64,000 bases of DNA from Brachypodium distachyon. Its lineage: Eukaryota > Streptophyta > Magnoliopsida > Poales > Poaceae. The stretch lies in contig NC_016132.3 in NCBI RefSeq assembly GCF_000005505.3, forward strand, positions 15,676,501 to 15,740,500. Reading direction: 5' to 3'. Below the pieces are notes generated by a model that was not told the DNA's origin, searched no databases, and was given only the letters and a program-made list of their open reading frames with translations. Every line of letters starts with the position of its first letter. Positions within the stretch are counted from its first letter, which is position 1. The position numbers and the translations under genes are program-made. Shown here piece by piece: positions 58,812 to 64,000 of the stretch.

Positions 58812-60062
58812 AGATCAGGCAGGCGCAGCTCTGTACATTGTCCAGTTCTTCTATAAAAGACGACTCCCATTAGCTACGCTAAATTGGTAAATGGTATATA
58901 TGCCCTGCTTACTTTGTAGCGTTGGTGAGTACAAATTTGCCCGTCGGAAACACTATGATAACATATACCGACATGAAGATAGATGTACATATTTTTTACA
59001 CGGAAGCAATATTTTCTGGACCTTGATCACAGGTTCATAGCGAGTCTGCTGTGCTCGATTAATTTGTGATGATGGCTTGCTGATCTGGAGGTACCTTCTT
59101 CATTTTGTGCTGCAAGATTCCATCATTCCTTGACAGGTCGACTGCACTTTGTGGCCTTAAGAAGTTTATTACTATGATTGAAGCATCAGTACATGAGTGA
59201 AGTTTATGGTTCAATTGTACCATTAATTCGGTTATTTGGGTCCTTCTCATTTGTTGCATTTGTCTGGGTGTCCTCCATGTCCATGGTCCAGCCGTCCAGT
59301 CCTTGGCCATTCTGCTCAAGGTGTCAACTCTCAACTGCCAAAGTTCCAACTACAACCAAACACTTACATCTAGCCACTAGTCGATCTATGGCCAGGACTA
59401 CTCGATTGGTACTAGTAGGATTATCTAAACTACTACTCCCTCCGGTTTAAGTGTCTACCTCTGATTCATAACAAGTGTCTTAGTGATCGGAGGACGGAGG
59501 ACGGGTAGCTGAAGTGCAAATTCTTCATAAAATAGGACATGTAAGCAAAAAGGTCATTCAGTGAGAAATACACTGTGGGACGCATAGTAGATCCTGTCCG
59601 GTACCAAGCGAAAGCCTACGAAGAGGGTAGCCTAGAGAGCGACAGCCGATTGCCAGTAGAGCACACGGGCCCTTTTGGTATTGTCGGAATGTTGCTTTTG
59701 GACGGGCTGGACTTGGTCCAGGACGTGTCAAGGCTTAATAAAACAATGTAAGCTCTGTGAAATGAAACCATGCGGTACCATCCAACGGTTTGTCGATAGG
59801 TAGGCAATCGTTATGTGCAGCAACAATGCTGATAACACAAATGATCATCAACCATCAGTTCATTATTTTACGGTTGATTAGGCACCTCGTTATGGTACTG
59901 GCCAATGATTAAGTTCCAAATCCTTCAGCCGACAGCCGTCCTCTCTGTTCCATTTAGCATGGAGCGATGATCATGTGGGCAACACTGGTAGCTAGCATTT
60001 GGCCCCATGACTGTTCGTCGTTATTTTTCTTCGAGGTTCTGGGCCTGCCCTTTAGATGATTA

Positions 60063-60188
60063 CTCCTTCCGTCCCATATTAACTGACGAAATATTACATG
60101 TATGTAGACATTTTTTCGGTATAAATATATCTTTATTTGAACAAATTTGAGTCATTTAATATGTGGAACGGATGTGGAACGGAGGGAG
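60063..60188. mobile_element. Stowaway-type MITE
   Basis: 126 bp with CTCCTTCCGTCCCA at the left and GGAACGGAGGGAG at the right; TA on the left, CA on the right (one base off the TA duplication). The interior contains ATGTATGTAGACATTTTTT, typical of this family. Confidence 0.8.
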
Positions 60189-60386
60189 CAGATCATAGCC
60201 GTGCAAATGCAATCTGCCCGTTCTTTTACGTGCAAAATGTGTTCGAAAGCGTGGTAGTACTCCGTAGAACGAGTCCAGGAACGTCTCCCGTCGACGGCGC
60301 CAGTTACGTTCTCAATGGGAAGGAAGCAACCGAAAGGCGGAGAAGCCACCGCATGCTTTTTGTTTCCTTTGTTTATTTCTTTCTTT

Positions 60387-60462
60387 AGGTGGCCCTCCTA
60401 TTAATTAATCAACGCTGTTTTTTTCTTCAGGTGGCCCTCCTATAATTAATCAACGCTGTTTT
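60387..60462. repeat. Short tandem duplication, ~42-bp period
   Basis: AGGTGGCCCTCCTAT, then AATTAATCAACGCTGTTT, in two copies starting at 60,387 and 60,429; one small indel between them. Confidence 0.9.
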
Positions 60463-61134
60463 GTTCTCTGCCCGACGGCTAGAAGAAGATTCAGACAGCG
60501 AATCTGTTCGGGCATTCTTGTTCGTAAATCGCACTTAACACCTCCCAGTTCCAGTGAATTCGCGATCAGCTACTTTTCTGAGGACCAAAGTATGTCGATG
60601 AGTCGATCTACTGTACTCAATTGTATGGTCAAATGATAGGATGAGATTTTTGCGTCTGACTCGTACTCTCGTCTCTTCGCAAAAAAAAAAAAGGACTCGT
60701 ACTCTCGTAGGAAAATACACAAGGTGCAAAATTCCTCTGCAGGGGGAGCCAAGAAGAGTACTCCGGTGCTGAAAGCAAGTTTGTAAGAGTTTAGAGGGGT
60801 TCCGCAAAACATAGCATAACCTCCAAAAAAATCGCCGATTTCTGGAACCTTCCGTTCGCATTGCGTAGACCACCCAGAAAACCCATCCGCTCGTACGCCA
60901 ACTTCGCAAAAAGCACCCCCTACTTATCTCCATTCCCACAAATACACCCAACTTCTCTCTCTTCCGCAGACTGACAGACTGTCCCCACACACACCGCGTC
61001 TTCGCGATACTCTGCCGCCGGGAGAGAGAAGAAAAGGAGGGGGAGAAAAAACCCCGACGAGAAACCGTCGCGAACAACGCCCCAAAAGACAGCGAGAACG
61101 AGAGGGGCGGCGGTGGCGGGGGAAGGGAAGGAAA

Positions 61135-64000
61135 ATGGCGTCGATGCAGAGCTGGCGCAAGGCGTACGGCGCCATCAAGGACACCACCACCGTCAGCCTC
61201 GCCAACCTCAACTCCGACTTCAAGGTCCGCCGGATCCGGACACCCTCCTCTCCCTCTTATCTCCCCGCCGGGTTTTTGTTTCTGACCTAAAGTTTGCGCC
61301 GAATCCGTGGGAACCCTGGTTCCTCCCTCGGCTGGGGCGGGCCGGTGGCGTGCGAGGAGCGCTGGATCTGCGTGGTTTTGATCGGGGAACTCGTTTTTTT
61401 TGTAGGATCTGGATGTGGCGATCGTGAAGGCGACTAACCACGTGGAGTGCCCGCCCAAGGAGCGCCACCTGCGCAGTGCGTTGATTCCTTCCCCCCACAC
61501 GCGCTATTTTCGAAGTTTTTGCTTGGCCTAATTTAGTGGTTTTTGGGGTTCATAATTAGATTATGCCTCTAAGTGCGAGGTTGTGAGGGGAGGGGGATAA
61601 GGTGTGCTTTTTGTTTAGTTTGGTTTCGGTGTTTTGATGGTGTTACTGTGGTGGTGGTGGTACAGAGATTGCTGCGGCGACGTCCATCGCTAGGCCCCGG
61701 GCAGACATAGCCTACTGCATCCACGCTCTCTCTCGTCGTCTTAACAAGACCCGGAATTGGATTGTAAGTCCCGCGCTCGCTTGGAGCTTATATCATTCCT
61801 ATCTATTATGACATTTTGTTGATGTTGCCTTGGATGATCCCCTTGTTTCCATGTATTTTTACTCGAATGGTATCTCTGTCCTGTATAACGAGACTGATTC
61901 CTACTGGAATGACAGAACCTAGATTGGTCGTTGCAGTTGCTGTATTATGCTGGAAATCTGTAGCTTTCCATGTAACCAAGATTGATTCTTGTAAATTTAT
62001 GTTTCTTAGTGAAGTTCCAAAGGTTGGATTCTGTTATGTGTTGATCCATTGAATTTTGCATTTCCAAGTGTTTGCTATCTATTTTCGGCTGCACTTGGTT
62101 GCTACAGTAGTAATTTCATTTGAGATACTTCCTGAATGTCGTACTGATATAGGCTGTGGAAATGTTAGTACTGGTAACTAAATCAAAACAAATAAAAAAT
62201 CATATTAAATGCTGGATCAAATGTGTGATTTTATATAATACAAGAGCTGTTAGTTCAGCATCCAATATTGTCCCATCTTGCTGGTTGTTATCAACTTCAC
62301 TATTTAGTTCAGTATGCTGTATCCTCATACAGCCATGCCTGGTGATTGTGAGTATAGTCCTACATAGTTAGGTTAGTAATATCAAGTACAGCTTAAACTA
62401 ATGATGAAGTCCAGAAATCTTACAGAATTTTATCAGTCTATTTACTCTACGATTTATGTAACATACAGGTAGCATTGAAGACACTTGTAGTGGTTCATAG
62501 ACTTATAAGAGAGGGGGATCCTACATTTCGAGAAGAGCTTCTTAATTTTACACAAAGGGGGCGGATTCTGCAGCTCTCAAACTTCAAGGATGATTCTAGC
62601 CCAGTTGGTTAGTATCTCTTTATTTGCTAGGAGATTGCACAGACCTTCTTATTACCCCTCGATTTCCCTTATCGAGTGCTGTCCACAGCCTTGGACTGTT
62701 CCGCATGGGTTCGCACATATGGTCAGTTTCTGGAGGAAAGATTGGAATGCTTCAGGGTCCTGAAATATGATGTTGAGGCTGAGCGTTTATCGAAACAAGG
62801 TCAAGGTCCTGAAAAGGTCTGAAACATCAATTCTCTCTTTGGTACCACAATTGACTAGTTTTGAGGATCACACATATTAAACCTGAGTTTCAATTCTACA
62901 TACTAATTGCTGCTTCAACTGGTACTATTTTGTCATCAGGGACACAGTAGAACCAGAGAACTGAACACTCAAGATCTGTTAGAGCAGTTGCCAGCTTTGC
63001 AGCAGTTACTGTATCGACTTGTTGGGTGTCGGGTGATTATCTCTTAATTCTAGAATAACAAGTCTTAGATATGAGTCTCTCAATTTATACCATTTGCATC
63101 TCTAGTCTCTACATGTAATGTAAAACCCCTTTGCATTTGGTATTGCAGCCAGAAGGAGCTGCGAATAACAATTACTTAGTGCAGTATGCTCTAGCTCTGG
63201 TAAGCTCTAATTATTTGTCACAGTATCTGTCTGTGCTTTAGTCTCTACTGCATCTTTCTTATATTCTTCATAGACTTGTGTGTCAGTGTCGGCTCTTCAT
63301 CCTATTTAACTGATATAGGTGAAAGTGTCGTAAACAATTTTGTCTTTCTTTTTGTCATGGATAAAGTTTGGTAGGAACTAGGAACAGCTGCACAAATAGA
63401 TCTGTGCACCACATGTTCTTTGAGATTTGTGTTCTCTCCTAATAAGCTGCACATTGAACTTTTGGCAAGCCTAGGGAACAACAGCAGGAAAGTCTTCTCC
63501 ATCTTGTCCTTATAGATGTTGCTAAGATGCTGTCTCACGATGTTGAACTATTCATATCCTGTCCTTCTAGATGTTTCTAAGACTCTGTCTTGCGAAGTTG
63601 AACTATTCATAATTCATATACCGACTAATCACAAATATTTCATCCAGTGCTGCATATTTGGCTAATGATGAAGCATATTCTCAACTATCTGTACTGCTCA
63701 TACTGTTTCGAGTGTTGGCATGAGATATCTTGCATTCTTGCATAGGATTATTCCATTATATATGTGATTTATTTCTTTGTTGATATTATCCTTACATTAA
63801 CAAAATATTGTCTTTGCTTTAATATCATAATTTGTGTTGCCAGATAATCAAATAAGAATATGCTTGTTTTCAACATAAGCACAACTTCTGATATGTTGAT
63901 TTGGCTGATGGAGTGAATGACTAAAGCCTGTTGCTCTGTTATCCACAGGTGCTAAAAGAGAGCTTCAAAATTTATTGTGCGATAAATGATGGAATTATTA
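61135..64000 (+). CDS. AP180/CALM-type clathrin assembly protein (3' end beyond window)
   Basis: Binds phosphoinositides through an ANTH domain and promotes clathrin coat assembly at the plasma membrane or trans-Golgi. Exons visible: 61135-61224, 61406-61475, 61666-61763, 62469-62607, 62689-62816, 62940-63032, 63149-63199, 63949 to beyond 64000; all GT/AG, phases agree. Motifs in order: [35 protein letters not shown] (basic lipid-binding patch), [105 protein letters not shown]. It closely resembles the PICALM-type proteins such as Arabidopsis At2g01600 (from memory of the family). The end of the ANTH domain and the C-terminal clathrin-binding tail are missing. Confidence 0.94.

Larger units (their letters stand above)
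58812..61134. other. Intergenic: STN7 3' UTR to AP180 5' UTR
   Basis: Holds a Stowaway-type remnant near 59,437-59,510 (CTCCCTCCGG...GGACGGAGG), another MITE at 60,063-60,188 and a small tandem duplication at 60,387-60,462. 60,990-61,134 is a purine-rich leader, probably the 5' UTR of the clathrin assembly gene. Confidence 0.45.

Noticed and set aside
1..64000. tRNA, rRNA, CRISPR or prokaryotic operon signals
   Set aside because: None seen; the content is plant nuclear DNA.

Overview
This is nuclear DNA of a flowering plant, almost certainly a grass (Poaceae) and probably a pooid. Intron-containing plant genes with GC-rich first exons sit among nested plant transposons. A solo LTR begins with the BARE/Angela-like TGTTGGGAATATGCCC, and Stowaway- and Harbinger-type MITEs are present. 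Nothing prokaryotic is seen. The species cannot be fixed from the sequence alone.

Genes, left to right: (1) an organellar peptidyl-tRNA hydrolase on the minus strand, seven exons visible, last exon(s) beyond the left edge; (2) an intronless DUF7086 zinc-finger-like protein, minus strand; (3) an F-box/DUF295 (KIB1-4 beta-propeller) gene, plus strand, broken by one frameshift in a C run; (4) a 72-residue DVL/ROTUNDIFOLIA-like peptide gene, minus strand; (5) a complete ten-exon STN7 thylakoid protein kinase, plus strand; (6) an AP180/CALM-type clathrin assembly protein (ANTH domain), plus strand, cut by the right edge. These are ordinary single genes of a gene island and show no functional linkage.

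The rest is mainly mobile DNA. 4.9-6.4 kb holds the 3' part of a LINE. 6.4-10.9 kb holds the 3' half of a Tat-lineage Ty3/gypsy element in minus orientation. 11.2-12.1 and 35.1-36.2 kb each hold a Harbinger-type TIR element with GC-rich cargo. 15,336-28,749 is a full-length Tat-lineage element with two 881-bp LTRs, decayed gag-pro-pol with two RNase H domains, and a spliced antisense gene. 40,315-51,144 is a complete CACTA element (TAG target duplication) carrying a TNP2-type transposase gene and a Transposase_24/Ulp1-type gene; a solo copia LTR sits inside it. 51.8-52.3 kb is a 5'-truncated LINE with target-site duplication.

The most interesting points are: the spliced, own-promoter antisense gene found in two different Tat elements in opposite orientation; a third block of CACTA transposase-type repeats in the middle of the CACTA element, between its two genes; two Harbinger-type elements enclosing about 500 bp of GC-rich gene-like DNA; and a repeated, decayed, exon-containing region at 29.4-32.6 kb that I could not assign. 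Exon boundaries were placed by hand from GT/AG sites and reading frame. Domain names are from recognition of motifs, not from database searches.
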